Positions 9,160-17,716 of a stretch of DNA of 64,000 nucleotides are shown here, piece after piece. A program made the translations under genes and the position numbers. Source of the DNA: BCD1 sp942492125 (lineage in GTDB: Bacteria; Bacteroidota; Bacteroidia; Chitinophagales; Saprospiraceae); the NCBI GenBank assembly GCA_942492125.1, contig CALODM010000013.1, positions 372,001-436,000 of the forward strand, given 5' to 3'. The first letter of the stretch is position 1. Each line of letters starts with the position of its first letter. The notes beneath the pieces are model-generated. The model was not told the origin of the DNA and did not search any database. It saw only the letters and a program-made list of their open reading frames with translations.

Positions 9160-10396
9160 ATGTATTTAAATCAATTTTCCGAAATTCCAGGAGTAATCCC
9201 TTCGCTCCCAGGGGAGGTTGCCTGTGCATTTGTTTGAGGAGTTGTGTGGCCGCTGTTTCTACTTCAATATCCTCAAAATAATGGTCCCTGAGAAAATGTA
9301 CACACTTCATTAACATGAAAGCGTTAAACCAACGAAAAAATCGTTTTTCAAAGCTTTCATAGTTACCCGTGTGTTGATGTAATTCAATCCATTTTTTTTC
9401 AAAGGCTACGGTTTTTAAAAACTCCACCAGAGGTTTGGAAATGCGATCCAGAACCTGGTTGGGATTTAGAGTATAAAGATTTTTCAGGCAGCCAAACAGC
9501 GTTTTGAGTGCTTCAAAACTTTGGAGGGAATAGGTGGTGTAATTCAGATTTCCTTTCAATAGTTGGCCAACTGCTTTGCCCGTGCCGAATGGTACACGAT
9601 GGGAAGGCCGGGGAGAGGGAATGACCTTGGTAGTCTTGATTTCCGTAAAGGTTCCAAGTTCAATGAATTTGTGTAAAAAATAAAAATCTTCACCGGCTTT
9701 TCGTTTATTCATCCCTCCCTGTTTTTGGTAGGCGTTGGCTCGGACAGCCATACTGGAACCGATAGTTTGGAAAGCAAAAGGAAATCCACTGTATCGTTGA
9801 GCATGAATATAATACCTCAGATGCAGTTCATAGAGCGCAATGGCCTGGTAGATGTTTTCTTCAAAATCAAGCCCGTTCAGCGGGTGTTCAAAATGAATGC
9901 CGGCTGCCGTTGTGAGAGGATGCTCCCGGAAATGAGACTCAATGGCCTGTAAATAATTTTTTTGACACTTACTGTCTGCATCAAAGCAAACAATAATTCC
10001 CGTTGGATTTTGAGCTTTTTCAAGTCGCCAGCAGGCTTCATCCATTCCGATTTTTCTCGCCAGACCTACGCCGGCATATTTTTTGGGCATGTCCGAATGA
10101 AATAACAGGTGAAATTTCAATTCGGGGGTATTGTTGGACTTCGCCCACTCCAGAGCTTCGAGGTAAGTTTTTTGATTTTGGGCAACCACATTTTTTCCAG
10201 CATTTTCACCGTGATTAATAACGACGATTACTTCCACAGAACACTGGGGGAGTGTACATTTTTTCAGACTCATGAGTGACAGTAGCAGGGCTTCTTCGTC
10301 ACTACAAGGTATAACGATGATAATCCCCAGATTGGTAGCCGGACGTGAACTTATCTGGGGGCCGTAAAGGGTTTTTTCCTGCAGATATCTGGTCAT
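9158..10396 (-). CDS. Glycosyltransferase family 2
   Basis: A 412-residue GT-A-fold glycosyltransferase. The N-terminal nucleotide-binding strand is IIIVIPCSDEE (about residues 24-34), followed by VIVVINHGEN. The metal-binding DxD motif is in VCFDADSKC (about residue 140). A later GEDFYFLHK contains the acidic pair typical of the acceptor/base region. There are no membrane helices, so it is probably cytosolic. The donor and acceptor sugars are not predictable. It is a single gene, convergent with the TPR gene and divergent from the gene at 10528. Confidence 0.85.
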   Translation of the reverse strand: MTRYLQEKTLYGPQISSRPATNLGIIIVIPCSDEEALLLSLMSLKKCTLPQCSVEVIVVINHGENAGKNVVAQNQKTYLEALEWAKSNNTPELKFHLLFHSDMPKKYAGVGLARKIGMDEACWRLEKAQNPTGIIVCFDADSKCQKNYLQAIESHFREHPLTTAAGIHFEHPLNGLDFEENIYQAIALYELHLRYYIHAQRYSGFPFAFQTIGSSMAVRANAYQKQGGMNKRKAGEDFYFLHKFIELGTFTEIKTTKVIPSPRPSHRVPFGTGKAVGQLLKGNLNYTTYSLQSFEALKTLFGCLKNLYTLNPNQVLDRISKPLVEFLKTVAFEKKWIELHQHTGNYESFEKRFFRWFNAFMLMKCVHFLRDHYFEDIEVETAATQLLKQMHRQPPLGAKGLLLEFRKIDLNT

Positions 10397-10496
10397 TCGG
10401 CGAAGGTACCAAATGTTGGGAAAATATCACGGCAAGAAAATTAGCCATTTATCGGTAATTTTTAGAATTACCACTTTAACACAAACAGTATCTTAT

Positions 10497-10504
10497 TATC
10501 TTCG
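10497..10504 (+). promoter_or_regulatory. Probable -7 box for the gene at 10528
   Basis: TATCTTCG differs from TAnnTTTG by one base and lies 23 nt before the ATG. Confidence 0.4.
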
Positions 10505-10527
10505 CCTTAAAATCAAAAGTATTTCAT

Positions 10528-11934
10528 ATGCCATTAAGTAACAAACTGGATACTGACCAAAAAGCCCTTGAGATCAATCTCAATGAGCAGATCTATGGCA
10601 CTTTTGCGGAAATTGGCGCAGGGCAGGAGGTTGCCCGGATCTTTTTTAAAGTGGGCGCAGCAGCGGGTACGATTGCCAAAACCATGTCGGCATATGATAA
10701 GACCTATTCTGATGAAATATACGGCCCTGAACCGTCAGGCCGGTACGTCTGTGAGTCCCGGCTCGAAAAGATGCTCGATCATGAATATAATTTACTCACC
10801 AACAGGTTGAGCCAGATACGGCCTCACAGTAAGTTTTTTGTTTTCGCAGATACAGTAGCTACGATTAACTATAACCGGACGATAAAAGGCAATGGCTGGC
10901 TGGGCATTCGTTTTCAATTGAACCCGGGCACCGAGCCAAACGATATTACCTTGCATGTCCGCATGCTGGATAATACGGCCTCTCAACAGCAATCAGCAGT
11001 AGGTGTTTTAGGGGTCAATTTGTTGTATGGGATTTATGCTTTTTATAAGGATCCTGAAAAAATGATCCGGTCGTTACTCGATGAGATTAATGGCCGGGTG
11101 CATGTTGATATGATCCGGATCAATGGTCCTGATTTTGACATTGATAACAGATTGCTGGCTTATTGGCTGGTTAAGCACAAGCTTTCACCCATTACGATGT
11201 TTAATGCCCGGGGGCAGGCTGTGCATGCCTCCAATTTGTTGTACAAAAAGAACATCATGGTGGTTCGCAGTAATTTCAGGCCTTATACCGTTGTGACCCA
11301 GAACCTCATTCAAAGTGGTTTTGAACAGTTTTGCCGCGATGCAGAAAAAGATAATGGACGACCCGCGTATATCTTCACAGAAATGATGCCTGCTATAAAG
11401 GGACTGGAAGCAGAAAACGATGAACTAGATTTTATCGAAAGGGCCGATATGTTGAATCTGTTGGGACATTCGGTGATCGTTTCCAATTGCCGGGAACATG
11501 AGGAATTGGTAAATTATCTCAACGATTTTAAATTCAGGAAACTGGGGATTGCCATGGGAGCCAAAAAAGTGGCCAAGTTGATAAAAGAAAAATATGAACA
11601 ATACGCTGAGTCCAGCCTTTTACTCGGTTTTGGAAAAATATTCCAGAATAGAGTTACATTGTATGTTTATCCTGCCAAACCCTCTTCAAATGATGCCTTA
11701 ATAAACTCTAAAAACCTGGAAGTGCCCAAGTCCTTGAAATACCTATATCAGCATTTGCTCGATAATGGGCGCGTGGTGGATATTGAGGACTATCAGGAAG
11801 AGATTTTACATATTTTCACTAAATCGACCTTGAAAAAACTGAGAAAAAATGAGGAGGGCTGGGACTCCTTGGTACCTTCCAAAATCGCCAAATACATCAG
11901 GGAAAATAAGGCTCTGGGATTTGTGCCTGATTAA
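10528..11934 (+). CDS. Conserved uncharacterised protein
   Basis: A 468-residue soluble protein with a very regular N-terminus (NEQIYGTFAEIGAGQEVA, then GAAAGTIAKTMSAYD). It belongs to a family I recognise as widespread in Bacteroidota and several other phyla. Homologues are variously, and I think wrongly, labelled nicotinate-nucleotide adenylyltransferase or TonB-dependent receptor. I see neither an HxGH nucleotidyltransferase motif nor any membrane segment or barrel feature, so I assign no function. The conserved C-terminus (LKYLYQHLLDNG to the end) is complete. It has its own promoter box and is followed after 21 nt by the WbqC-like gene. Confidence 0.8.
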   Translation: MPLSNKLDTDQKALEINLNEQIYGTFAEIGAGQEVARIFFKVGAAAGTIAKTMSAYDKTYSDEIYGPEPSGRYVCESRLEKMLDHEYNLLTNRLSQIRPHSKFFVFADTVATINYNRTIKGNGWLGIRFQLNPGTEPNDITLHVRMLDNTASQQQSAVGVLGVNLLYGIYAFYKDPEKMIRSLLDEINGRVHVDMIRINGPDFDIDNRLLAYWLVKHKLSPITMFNARGQAVHASNLLYKKNIMVVRSNFRPYTVVTQNLIQSGFEQFCRDAEKDNGRPAYIFTEMMPAIKGLEAENDELDFIERADMLNLLGHSVIVSNCREHEELVNYLNDFKFRKLGIAMGAKKVAKLIKEKYEQYAESSLLLGFGKIFQNRVTLYVYPAKPSSNDALINSKNLEVPKSLKYLYQHLLDNGRVVDIEDYQEEILHIFTKSTLKKLRKNEEGWDSLVPSKIAKYIRENKALGFVPD

Positions 11935-11955
11935 TTTTTGACATAGTTCTTTCAT

Positions 11956-12582
11956 ATGATGCTTTCAAAATACGGTGTTCTCTTAGAAATTCAATATCTG
12001 CCTTCTGTACAGTTTTTTTCCCTCTGGAAACGGATGGGGCTTCTCATGATTGAACAGCATGAGCATTATTCAAAAGGCAGTTTCCGAAACAGGACCCATA
12101 TTGCTGCTGCCAACGGAGTGACACGATTGTCTATTCCGCTTAAAAAAGGGAAAAATGAGCAACAACCTATCCGGGAAACTCAAATTGCATGGTTTGAACC
12201 CTGGGCGAAGAAACATTGGCAGGCTATTCAGTCGGCCTATGGCAATGCTCCTTTTTTTGAGTTCTATCAGGATGAACTGCATCCCTTTTTTGAAAAAAAA
12301 TACACCTATCTTTTTGACTGGAATCTGGATCTAATGCTTAAATTAAAAGCACTGCTTGGTCTGGAAGGCGAATTGATTTTTTCACAAACTTACAGCAAAG
12401 AGCCACCAACTGAAATTTTGGATAGGAGGAACTGTATTTCTCCCAAAGCGAAAAAGCGGGAAACGGAATTCAGACAGGTCGAATATCCTCAGGTTTTCCT
12501 CGAAAAGCATGGTTTTTTACCCAATTTGAGTATTTTGGACTTGTTATTTTGTACAGGACCTGAAGCTGTGGTGTATCTTTAG
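11956..12582 (+). CDS. WbqC-like family protein
   Basis: A 208-residue protein of the WbqC family, whose members are often found in polysaccharide or cell-surface glycan clusters; biochemical function is poorly defined. Seen here: the N-terminal EIQYLPSVQFFSLW, the central KKHWQAIQSAYGNAPFFEFY, and the C-terminal LPNLSILDLLFCTGPEA, all family hallmarks. The length is normal. The start has two adjacent ATGs (11956 and 11959). It lies 21 nt after the previous gene and 62 nt before the dynamin-like gene, so co-transcription is likely. A link to the glycosyltransferase at 9158 is possible but only inferred. Confidence 0.85.
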   Translation: MMLSKYGVLLEIQYLPSVQFFSLWKRMGLLMIEQHEHYSKGSFRNRTHIAAANGVTRLSIPLKKGKNEQQPIRETQIAWFEPWAKKHWQAIQSAYGNAPFFEFYQDELHPFFEKKYTYLFDWNLDLMLKLKALLGLEGELIFSQTYSKEPPTEILDRRNCISPKAKKRETEFRQVEYPQVFLEKHGFLPNLSILDLLFCTGPEAVVYL

Positions 12583-12644
12583 TCTTCAGTCAATGGACTG
12601 GTGGGAAATAAAACACAATTTAAAGTGAAACGGCATTAACCGAT

Positions 12645-14246
12645 ATGACAACATTAATCAATCAGGAACTCAGTGTTTATCGAGCTCAATTGGATGAGTT
12701 GATTAAAGCACTGCACGAGCTTACCATTCAAATAAATCATTCGGAACTATCGGCCACCGTGAGTGACCTTCGCAACAGGATTCACGATCCATTTATGTTT
12801 GTCATTGTTGGAGAAGTGAAGGCGGGAAAGAGTTCTTTTATCAATGCGCTTTTGGAGTCTGACAGAGAAATAACCAAAGTGGCACCTCAGCCCATGACTG
12901 ATACCATTCAACAGATCATCTATGGGGAAAAAGAGGAATATGTCGAGATAAACCCGTTTCTGAAAAGAATTATGGTTCCGGTGGAAATACTCCGCGAAAT
13001 AGCCATTGTAGATACACCAGGAACCAATACCATTATTGAACATCATCAGCAGATTACAGAAAGTTTTATACCCGCTTCAGACCTGATCGTTTTTGTCTTT
13101 GAAGCCAAAAATCCCTACCGCCAGTCCGCCTGGGATTTTTTCGATTTTATTCATGAAGACTGGCGCAAAAAAATCATATTTGTTTTACAGCAAAAGGATT
13201 TATTGCCAGCCGATGATCTCGCCATAAATCTTCAGGGAGTAAAGGAACAGGCTATGAAAAAAGGCATTGATGCTCCTGTTGTTTTTGCTGTTTCTGCCAA
13301 ACAGGAAATTGACGGCGATAAGACAGGGAGTGGCTTTGTTGATGTCAGGAATTTTATCAATGAGAACATTACAGGAGGAAAAGCTCCGGCACTTAAACTG
13401 ATGAATACAGTGGAAACATCTGGTAACATCAATGATAGAATTGCCGAAGGCCTGAACTTACGTGAAAAGCAGTTGTTGGCAGATATTCAATTCAGGGACG
13501 AGATCAAGACTACCCTGGAACAACAAAAGGTCAAATCGCACAAACAAGTCGATATCCTGGTGGAGAATCTTATCGCCGCTTATGACCGTATTACCCTTCA
13601 AAAAGATAAAGAATTGTCCAATGGGTTATCCTTTTTCTCTTTGTTGCGCAGGTCTTTAGCTTCTATGTTTAGTAAAAAATCTTCTGCCAAGGAATGGCTG
13701 GAATCCTTGGCGGCCGACCTCGAAAAAGATATGCAGGCGGAATTGAATATGCGATTAAATGATAGCGTTTCCGATTTGGCAGACAGTATTCAGCAAATGG
13801 CCAAATTGATAGATATGAAGATCAGAAGCAGCGAAACCATTCTCAAAAATGATCATGATATATTCAGTGACATCGCCGAGCGCCGCAGCAATGTGCTTAG
13901 AGATCTCCAGGAGGCATTTACCACTTTCATCAACAGGACAGAAAATTTCACAGACGAAACCCTCTTTCCCGATAAGCAGGCGCTGTCGCCTAATATCGCT
14001 GCAGGCTCCGGAGTTGCAGCCATTGGTGTTATCCTGATGACGGTTACCAACGGAATGGTATTTGATATTACCGGTGGGGTACTAACTACCATCGGATTGA
14101 TTTTTGCCGGAGTTTCCACCAGCATAAAAAAAGCGGAAGATATTGGATGGATTCAGAGGGGAGGTCCAAAAAGGCCGTTCTCGTATAAACCAGGAAGTAA
14201 CAGAAAATCTGAAAGCTTATATCGCCCACCTCAAAGAAAAGATTGA
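12645..14246 (+). CDS. Dynamin-family GTPase (C-terminus displaced by frameshift)
   Basis: Bacterial dynamin-like membrane-remodelling GTPase. The G1 motif is GEVKAGKSS (Gly56 to Ser64), G3 is DTPGT (Asp123), and the G4 position reads QQKD instead of the usual NKxD/TKxD. A long helical middle domain follows, then two adjacent hydrophobic helices (about residues 449-490: AAGSGVAAIGVILMTV and GGVLTTIGLIFAGV), likely the membrane-insertion paddle. After SIKK the frame reads a Pro/Arg-rich tail that does not resemble the family. The expected amphipathic coiled-coil end is encoded in the +1 frame (see next entry). The frame change falls on a run of seven A at 14126-14132. The N-terminal 495 residues are solid. 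Confidence 0.9.
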   Translation: MTTLINQELSVYRAQLDELIKALHELTIQINHSELSATVSDLRNRIHDPFMFVIVGEVKAGKSSFINALLESDREITKVAPQPMTDTIQQIIYGEKEEYVEINPFLKRIMVPVEILREIAIVDTPGTNTIIEHHQQITESFIPASDLIVFVFEAKNPYRQSAWDFFDFIHEDWRKKIIFVLQQKDLLPADDLAINLQGVKEQAMKKGIDAPVVFAVSAKQEIDGDKTGSGFVDVRNFINENITGGKAPALKLMNTVETSGNINDRIAEGLNLREKQLLADIQFRDEIKTTLEQQKVKSHKQVDILVENLIAAYDRITLQKDKELSNGLSFFSLLRRSLASMFSKKSSAKEWLESLAADLEKDMQAELNMRLNDSVSDLADSIQQMAKLIDMKIRSSETILKNDHDIFSDIAERRSNVLRDLQEAFTTFINRTENFTDETLFPDKQALSPNIAAGSGVAAIGVILMTVTNGMVFDITGGVLTTIGLIFAGVSTSIKKAEDIGWIQRGGPKRPFSYKPGSNRKSESLYRPPQRKD

Positions 14247-14370
14247 TGGAAATTTTACTAAATTTGACGAGCTCCTTGTCCGGGAAGGAAAAGTCCTGAA
14301 TACGCTTAAAGAAAAACAGGCTGATATCGATCACAAATTGGATGAAATGGCCCAAAAACTGGCAGGGTAG
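14128..14370 (+). pseudogene. Displaced C-terminal coiled coil of the dynamin-like GTPase
   Basis: Immediately after the A7 run the +1 frame reads KKRKILDGFRGEVQKGRS and continues for about 75 residues of charged helix ending AQKLAG, then a stop. This is what a dynamin-like C-terminus should look like, and it joins exactly in frame if the A run had six instead of seven residues. The restored protein would be about 574 residues. It is either a sequencing error, a true mutation, or transcript slippage on the A run. Confidence 0.7.
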
Positions 14371-14501
14371 AATCTTGCGGTTCCTTTTTTTGCGTAACTG
14401 ATATAACATATAGGGTACTTCATCTAAAAAATGAAGCAAGGATTTATGCAAATGCTTTATATTTAATCCTTAATTATTTACCACTTGAGTTGAACTAGTC
14501 T

Positions 14502-15344
14502 ATGAAAAAGAAACATGTAGCCGGCCTGTTAGCGTTTTTCCTGGGGGTCATGGGGGTGCATAGGTATTACCTTGGTCAAAGGCTTTTAGGGGCTTTTTAT
14601 ACATTTGCATTTTTCATCACCATGATCATCACCATTGAGGAAGGTGCACCTGCCGTTTTGTTTCCAGCCGTTTTGGGTTTTATTGATGCCATTTTGTTTT
14701 TTGTAATGCCTAAGGAAGATTTTGACGATCGCTACAACAAAAAAAGAATAAAACGCAGGGTTCAGGCAGATACGAGTGAAAGGAAATTTTCTCATCAAAA
14801 AGCAAGTACTTCACCTTCCGTACCTGCCCGGAGTAGTGCCAGTGAATTACAATCTCTCAAAAAAAGAGCCATCGAATTGTTCCGGGATTATGAATTTGAA
14901 GAAGCGGTTGAAGTTTTTTGTGATGCATCAGAATTGGCGCCCAATGATCCGTCCATACATTTTAATCTTGCTTGTTGTTATTCTATGATAGAGGAAGCAG
15001 AGTTGTCGTTCCAGCATTTGCAAAAAGCAGTAGAGAACGGTTTCGATGCTACCAAAAAGATTCATTCTCATACCGCTCTGGCTTTTTTGCGTACGCATCC
15101 GGATTTTGATAATTTTGTCGAAAATGGTTTTAAAATTATCAAAGCTTTGCCAACTCCCCAGGAAAATATACTGGAGACTTCACCGGTAATTTCTGAACCA
15201 AATGATTCTGAGGATCAGCTCCAAATTTTTGAAGAAGATGACCTGTTGACCCAGATCGCCAAATTGGGGGATTTATTGGAAGAAGGCGTTTTGACACAGG
15301 AAGAATTTGCTCTGCAAAAACAAAAATTGCTCGAGAAGCTTTAA
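14502..15344 (+). CDS. TM2 domain protein with TPR-like middle and SHOCT-like C-terminus
   Basis: A 280-residue membrane protein. Residues 3-70 form a TM2 domain (KHVAGLLAFFLGVMGVHRYYLG, then a second helix pair). A Lys/Arg-rich linker follows. Residues ~120-210 hold two TPR-like helical repeats. The last ~35 residues (LLTQIAKLGDLLEEGVLTQE and onward) match the short C-terminal SHOCT module, often found in oligomeric membrane proteins. The combination suggests a membrane-anchored scaffold; no enzymatic motif is present. A small hairpin (CTTCAT/ATGAAG, 14418-14436) lies upstream. Confidence 0.85.
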   Translation: MKKKHVAGLLAFFLGVMGVHRYYLGQRLLGAFYTFAFFITMIITIEEGAPAVLFPAVLGFIDAILFFVMPKEDFDDRYNKKRIKRRVQADTSERKFSHQKASTSPSVPARSSASELQSLKKRAIELFRDYEFEEAVEVFCDASELAPNDPSIHFNLACCYSMIEEAELSFQHLQKAVENGFDATKKIHSHTALAFLRTHPDFDNFVENGFKIIKALPTPQENILETSPVISEPNDSEDQLQIFEEDDLLTQIAKLGDLLEEGVLTQEEFALQKQKLLEKL

Positions 15345-15686
15345 TTTTACACTTCTGGTTTTTTATTTTTTGACCCCCGTTTTTTTTTATTTTTTCAATC
15401 CTGATTGTAATATTTTGGACCGTATTACTGTTGGTGTTATAGGATAATCCAGTTTTATCTCAGATTTTGAGGTTGGACTGAAACCAATGATTTTTAATAT
15501 CGTAAAAAAAACAATACGACTTATTTTTTGTCACCGGTGGGACTGAAAAGTAGCAGTAAATCCCATAGCTGATTCAAAATTTTTAGGAATTTGTCGATGT
15601 GGTGTTTTCATTCCCACTGGATATTTTCCGCTTTTTATGCTAATAACCCAAATTATTTAATTCAACAGCAGCACCACCTATTTATT
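15345..15686. other. Intergenic region before the TIR-SDR gene
   Basis: 342 nt, AT-rich, with T-rich runs after the TM2 gene (around 15358-15400) that may end transcription without an obvious hairpin. Two copies of GGACTGAAA occur at 15475-15483 and 15539-15547. No gene or RNA is recognisable. An upstream ATG at 15591 would add 32 residues to the next protein, but they look non-coding. Confidence 0.4.
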
Positions 15687-17528
15687 ATGAAAATAGCTTT
15701 AGCTTATAATGAGGAAGACAGTCATCTCATAAAAAAACTCGAAACCGATTTAAGTCAAAGTGGATATTCTTTTGTTCACTTCGATTTCAGCAGATCCAAA
15801 CCGGATTTCCTGCTGAAAGAAGCACTCGCCGATTATCAATGGCCAATCCTGTTGTTCGTCAGTAAGGCCTTCCTGAAGTCGGCTACGAGCATGACGGGAA
15901 TGCTTCAGTTTTTCCAGAAAAAAGAAGATCAGATTTATCCGGTTTTACTTCCTTCCAAGTCTGGGGATATGACCACCGTACCGGATATTGAACGAGTCGG
16001 AGGCATCATACAATACATCAATTACTGGCAGGAAAGTTACCTCGATTTGAGAAAGCAGAAAAGAGAACTTCATCTGGCAGATGAAGCGAGTTTCAATGCC
16101 CACCTTAAAAGGATACGGGAAATATCCACGGAAGTGGGAGAGTTTCTGCGTCAGTTGAGAGCATCTACCTATTGCAATATTGCTGAATTTGAAGCAGGGC
16201 ATTATGAAATATTTTTTGAATTTCTGGATGATGCCTCAGCATGGGAGCAATTCAAAAAAAACAGAAAAACTGCAACAACTTTGACAGAAAGCGATTCCGC
16301 TGAAGACGACAATGAGGAAGAAGGTATTGTGCAGGAGGTAATAAATGATATTCCGGGTATTTCCATGTTGCCTGAGGAGGAGCAGGAGGAAGTGGCAGAC
16401 GATAAAACATCGATACCTGCCACCAAAATCTCTGAGGATTTACCACCGGAGGAAACCGTCCATGATCAGGAAAAAACACTGGAGGTTCCGGAAACAAAAG
16501 AAGCAGAAATTCCGGAAATTATCCTGACAGAGCAACTACCTGCTGAGCCTGTTGAGCCCTCAAAAAACTTAGAACAGGTGGAGGCGCCAAAACCAAAAAT
16601 AAAAAAGATGAAATTAGAAGAAGAACAAATCGATACTCCAGAGGCTGATTCGGCAACGCAAAATGCGCTGGATGCCCTGCGTTCCAACATTAATCGCCTC
16701 TCAGAGATCTTAAAAGAAAAAGAGGCTGCAGCCCAAAAGGCTGCGGAAGACCGTCCCGGAAAGGGCAAAACCGTTTTTATTACCGGAGGAACTTCAGGAA
16801 TAGGAAAAGCCACTGCCAGAATTTTTGCAGAAAATGGTTATGATGTTGTCATTACCGGAAGAAGAAAGGACAGAGTAAAAGAAATAGCCGACGATTTTTC
16901 AGATTCCTACAATACCAGTGTTCGTGGCCTCGTCTTCGATGTGAGAAACCTCAAGGCTGTTGAAAAAGTACTCAACGGCATGGGGGATGATCTTCAAAAG
17001 GTAGATATTCTGATCAATAATGCCGGAAAAGCCAAAGGTTTTGACCCAATTCATGAAGGCAGCTTTGAGCATTGGGAAGAAATGATCGATACCAATATAA
17101 AAGGCCTGCTGTATTTAACCCGGCTTATCGCACCACATATGGTGGCCAAAAAAAGCGGACATATCATAAATATAGGTTCTATTGCAGGTAAGGAAGCTTA
17201 CCCTAATGGTAATGTGTATTGTGCTACCAAATTTGCGGTGGATGGCCTTACCAAAGCGATGCGGATGGATCTGCATGCGCACAATGTACGCGTAAGTCAG
17301 ATATCTCCTGCCCATGTTGAGGAAACTGAATTTGCTCTTGTTCGCTTTGATGGGGATGAAGAAAAAGCTAAAATTTATGAAGATTTTACACCCGTGAATT
17401 CAACGGATGTGGCTGAGACCATTTATTTTATGGCTTCCAGACCCCAGCATGTAAACATACTGGATGTGGTAATCCAGGGTACTCAGCAACCCAGCGCGAC
17501 CATAATTGACAGGTCAGGCAGAAAGTAA
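15687..17528 (+). CDS. TIR-like domain fused to YdfG-type short-chain dehydrogenase
   Basis: A 613-residue two-domain protein. Residues 1-~95 have the alternating strand/helix pattern of a TIR domain (KIALAYNEED, later ILLFVSKAFLKSA, then IYPVLLPS). The catalytic Glu expected after the S-x(5)-S segment is replaced (Gly in SMTGMLQF), so NADase activity is doubtful. Residues ~190-350 are an acidic, Pro-rich linker ending in a predicted coiled coil. Residues ~358-613 are a complete SDR: TGGTSGIGKA, TGRR (the Arg favours NADP), NNAG, Ser498 in NIGSIAG, and Tyr511/Lys515 in YCATK. The SDR resembles YdfG 3-hydroxy-acid dehydrogenase throughout. The ATG at 15687 is preferred over 15591 because the TIR strand starts there. 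Confidence 0.85.
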   Translation: MKIALAYNEEDSHLIKKLETDLSQSGYSFVHFDFSRSKPDFLLKEALADYQWPILLFVSKAFLKSATSMTGMLQFFQKKEDQIYPVLLPSKSGDMTTVPDIERVGGIIQYINYWQESYLDLRKQKRELHLADEASFNAHLKRIREISTEVGEFLRQLRASTYCNIAEFEAGHYEIFFEFLDDASAWEQFKKNRKTATTLTESDSAEDDNEEEGIVQEVINDIPGISMLPEEEQEEVADDKTSIPATKISEDLPPEETVHDQEKTLEVPETKEAEIPEIILTEQLPAEPVEPSKNLEQVEAPKPKIKKMKLEEEQIDTPEADSATQNALDALRSNINRLSEILKEKEAAAQKAAEDRPGKGKTVFITGGTSGIGKATARIFAENGYDVVITGRRKDRVKEIADDFSDSYNTSVRGLVFDVRNLKAVEKVLNGMGDDLQKVDILINNAGKAKGFDPIHEGSFEHWEEMIDTNIKGLLYLTRLIAPHMVAKKSGHIINIGSIAGKEAYPNGNVYCATKFAVDGLTKAMRMDLHAHNVRVSQISPAHVEETEFALVRFDGDEEKAKIYEDFTPVNSTDVAETIYFMASRPQHVNILDVVIQGTQQPSATIIDRSGRK

Positions 17529-17661
17529 CATTAAGCAGATTCTTATTCCAAAAAGCCTGATGCCGGTTGATTGGAGGCGAAACCTGGGGTATTCGGTTTT
17601 TTTCTGTTGTAAGTCTTTAGGATAATTTGAATAGTTTTAGGATATGAAAATCGATTTATTG

Positions 17662-17698
17662 CGGGTTCAGGGGTACAAATTATAAACCCCTGAACCCG
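17662..17698. terminator. Strong hairpin between convergent genes, no U tract
   Basis: A perfect 13-bp inverted repeat (CGGGTTCAGGGGT / ACCCCTGAACCCG) with an 11-nt loop. It sits between the convergent genes ending at 17528 and 17717. There is no T run on either side, so it may end or protect transcripts rather than be a classic intrinsic terminator. Confidence 0.6.
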
Positions 17699-17716
17699 TA
17701 CTCCGTATTAATAAAA

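Noticed and set aside
12645..14246. Programmed -1 frameshift at the A-rich heptamer of the dynamin-like gene
   Set aside because: The downstream family-like frame is reached by +1 (or -2), not -1, so the classic A-AAA-AAG mechanism does not fit.
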